Positions 62,037-64,000 of a DNA stretch of 64,000 nt are shown in pieces. A program made the position numbers and the translations under genes. This DNA is from Antarcticirhabdus aurantiaca (GTDB lineage Bacteria > Pseudomonadota > Alphaproteobacteria > Rhizobiales > Rhizobiaceae): positions 228,247 through 292,246 of the forward strand of contig NZ_VTOM01000006.1 of assembly GCF_009765365.1 (NCBI RefSeq), read 5' to 3'. Every line of letters starts with the position of its first letter. The stretch's first letter is position 1. Below the pieces are notes generated by a model. That model made no database searches and had not been told where the DNA came from. It worked only from the letters and a program-made list of their open reading frames with translations.

Positions 62037-63443
62037 TCAGTCCACCAGCCGGAGCTTCTGCATCGATGTCGCGATCGACTGAAAGGCCGAGGACATATCA
62101 AGCCCATCCACTTTGTAGGCGTAAGACTTGTCGCTCGCACACTCGGCGATTGTTTTGGCAACCGAGTCGCTGACTTTGAAGGCGATCGTGAAGATGGTGA
62201 TGCCTTGAGCCTTCGAGTAAGTGCAAACCTTTTTGTAGAGCGCTGCCGCTTGGCTCTCGGTATAAAGCGTGCGCGCGTCGCCGCTCTTCACGTTCTTGTC
62301 CGTGACCGCATCCGTGGTTGTCAACTTCGGGCGTGTCTGCGAGCCGATCTGTCCATCAGTCATCAGAACGATAAACTTGCGAGTGTCGTCTGATTTGAAT
62401 GCGGAGGGTCGGCTCCGGAAGCCTGCTGGAATAGCAGCGATGCCGCTGTCGCCCATCGTCTTGATCGTCGGCTGCATGGCCGGGTTCAGCAGGAGTTCGG
62501 CCCATTTCATGCCATAGGCCGTTCCGGTCCCGTCATAAGGGTCGAGGGCGTCTATGCGCTGCTTGAGATAGGTCAGGTCGTTCGTCATGTAGGTGACAGC
62601 CGCCACGTCGACCGGGCACCACCACGGCTTCTTACCCTTGGTGCTGATGTTGTTGACCGAGAAATGCGCCACCTGCGCGCGCTTCGGAAATTCAGGAACG
62701 CCTGCGTTGAAGTCGGCATCTACGAGTTCGAAACACGACGAATAGCAGTGGAGGCGGGTGTACTTCGATGACGCGTCAGGCTCGCACTTGCCACTTGGGC
62801 TCGGCCCGTTTTTCTTCTCCTTGTCCGAGGGAACATAACCCGACAAGAGATTGTAGGCATCGAAGCCAAGGTTCACAGTTCCCGCGAATGGCACGATGCT
62901 GACTGATGTGACGTCTTTCACCTCGTCCTTCAGAACGACGTCGAGGAAGGACTTCGCCGCCGGCCTGAGCTGCGTCATGCCGCCGTTGTCATACATGGAG
63001 CCTGAGATATCGAGCACGAGGGAAAGCTCGATGTTCGGGCGCTCCTCCAAGGCGGTGGAGGACGCATGAACCGCCAGTGAGTTCATGCCGGCGAGCTTCA
63101 GGAACGACGTATCAATCAGGATCTCGGCCGAGGCAGACACCTTGCGAGAGTTGATCTTGTGGTCGTCCGTGACCGCAATCTGCGCCCCACGGATTTCTGG
63201 CACCGCATTCACGTAGCTCTCGATGAGTGCCTTGGCCTCTTGTGTCTGCGTGAGGGATGCTGCCGCCAGCGTTCCGCGATCAAGGGCATCCTGCAATGCC
63301 AGTCTCGTGCGCTCGTGGGAGACAAAGTCCAACGCTCCACCCGCGGCCAGCGTCATAGGCACGAGCATGAAGGCGGACATCACAGCGAAGTTGCCGCCTT
63401 TCTCGCGCCATAGCGCGCGCAGCCGTGTTCTCATGCTCCACAT
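62037..63443 (-). CDS. TadG-like protein with von Willebrand factor A domain
   Basis: 468 residues. An N-terminal TadG part (GGNFAVMSAFMLVPMTLAAG) is followed by a vWA domain with the metal-ion adhesion motif LVLDISGSMYDN (DxSxS), FIVLMTDGQIGS, and an acidic Asp further on; Cys pairs may form disulfides. It is a surface or periplasmic adhesion-type protein of the Tad locus. AGGAGAG precedes the ATG at 63443; the frame begins two codons earlier at a TTG. Confidence 0.85.
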   Translation of the reverse strand: MWSMRTRLRALWREKGGNFAVMSAFMLVPMTLAAGGALDFVSHERTRLALQDALDRGTLAAASLTQTQEAKALIESYVNAVPEIRGAQIAVTDDHKINSRKVSASAEILIDTSFLKLAGMNSLAVHASSTALEERPNIELSLVLDISGSMYDNGGMTQLRPAAKSFLDVVLKDEVKDVTSVSIVPFAGTVNLGFDAYNLLSGYVPSDKEKKNGPSPSGKCEPDASSKYTRLHCYSSCFELVDADFNAGVPEFPKRAQVAHFSVNNISTKGKKPWWCPVDVAAVTYMTNDLTYLKQRIDALDPYDGTGTAYGMKWAELLLNPAMQPTIKTMGDSGIAAIPAGFRSRPSAFKSDDTRKFIVLMTDGQIGSQTRPKLTTTDAVTDKNVKSGDARTLYTESQAAALYKKVCTYSKAQGITIFTIAFKVSDSVAKTIAECASDKSYAYKVDGLDMSSAFQSIATSMQKLRLVD

Positions 63444-63635
63444 ACGCAACTCTCCTCAGGCGGATGAGCATGCGCCATCAAGAGTGTACGCTAGGTGAAA
63501 CTGCGCACCCGGATTGATCCGCCTGTGGTTTCGCCCCGCCATTCGTGAACCTCCGTCCCTGCCGAGGTTAATGCATGGTCGCATCACTCAAGGCTGGGAG
63601 GACGATCAGCTCTGCTAAGTACGATTACAGAGCTG

Positions 63636-64000
63636 TCACGACGAAATTCTAAGTGTCTTGATGCGATTGGCGATGTCGTCGAAGATCGCCTGGAGCTGGG
63701 CCGCGTCGGAGACGTCGTAGTAGTGGGACGCGTCGCTGGCGCAGCCCTTCAACAGCGCCGAACTGGTGGCCGTGTCGACCTCAAGGCGGATGGTGAAGAG
63801 CTCGACGCCCTTCTCCTTGGCCGCGTCGCAGGCGCGCTGCGTCATTCCGTCCATGGCGGCGGCAACGGTAGCAGCTTTCGGCGCGTCCTTGGGCTTGGGC
63901 ACGTCGGCCGGGCGCGGCAGGCAGTTCACGGGCGTCGGGTCGGTAAGGTCCTTGTGCTTCTTGCCATGCTTGTCATGCTTGACCTTGGGCTTCTTGCCGG
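63636..64000 (-). CDS. TadG/vWA-like protein, C-terminal part (start outside window)
   Basis: The last 120 or so residues of a protein running off the window. Lys/His/Asp-rich lead (KPKVKHDKHGKKHKDLTDPT), then MDGMTQRACDAAKEKGVELF and TIRLEVDTATSSALLKGCAS, ending FDDIANRIKTLRIS. The end matches that of the TadG-like neighbour (ASDKSYAYKV...MQKLRLVD), so the two are likely paralogues. The vWA domain itself lies outside the window. Confidence 0.7.
   Translation of the reverse strand, partial: GKKPKVKHDKHGKKHKDLTDPTPVNCLPRPADVPKPKDAPKAATVAAAMDGMTQRACDAAKEKGVELFTIRLEVDTATSSALLKGCASDASHYYDVSDAAQLQAIFDDIANRIKTLRISS

Overview
The window is GC-rich alphaproteobacterial chromosome, most likely order Hyphomicrobiales (Rhizobiales). 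Support comes from the dnaK/dnaJ region next to PmtA-type methyltransferases, a DUF3618/phage-holin-family envelope operon, a hemP/hmuTUV + hmuR haem locus with an IsdG-type monooxygenase, TadE/TadG genes, REP-like GC-rich palindromes and a candidate sRNA of the rhizobial anti-Shine-Dalgarno ('cuckoo'/alpha-r14) type. The genus cannot be fixed from the sequence alone; an Aurantimonadaceae- or Methylobacteriaceae-like host is a guess.

Layout. 1-6 kb (minus): two tandem PmtA-like methyltransferases, dnaJ, an acyltransferase lodged between dnaJ and dnaK, and dnaK with a heat-shock-like promoter. 6.2-9.0 kb (plus): a four-gene envelope/stress operon that starts with a 24-residue membrane peptide with a GTG start. 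9.1-19.3 kb: PBP1A, a MipA/OmpV porin-like protein, a TctC/Bug solute-binding protein, a small exported protein, an M20 dipeptidase, and a minus-strand housekeeping run (Trm112, Lon-N domain, thioredoxin-TPR, prolyl-tRNA editing). 19.5-25.3 kb: a uronate (pectin/alginate breakdown product) uptake and isomerisation operon, dctPQM-kduI-kduD-kdgF, with a divergent GntR regulator. 26.3-32 kb: the haem uptake locus. 32.1-46.3 kb: TerC, the candidate sRNA, a PAS-GGDEF-EAL protein, a hydrolase divergent from a GlxA-type AraC regulator, an HNH protein, fasciclin, an M10 metalloprotease with an RTX-like region and a DUF4214 tail, an FNT channel, a large hybrid histidine kinase and a Na+/H+ antiporter.

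From about 46.4 to 50.5 kb base composition drops, coding is sparse and gene remnants occur (a truncated fragment, a frame broken by a stop codon); it also holds a glycosyltransferase, small membrane proteins and a LuxR regulator. I read this as acquired and decaying DNA. It ends with a second RTX/DUF4214 protein. 51.8-60.8 kb is a compact minus-strand run of tightly overlapping phage-like genes: DUF5681, an HGGxSTG-type protein, three large Gly/Ala-rich proteins, one of them carrying both a SleB-type and an M15-type peptidoglycan hydrolase domain, and an RHH-like protein. No recognisable portal, capsid, large terminase or integrase gene is present. 61-64 kb holds TadE/TadG pilus-associated genes, the last running off the window.

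The strongest non-coding signal is at 32.85-32.97 kb: three consecutive hairpins whose loops all show CCTCC-type anti-Shine-Dalgarno motifs, the last being a Rho-independent terminator.
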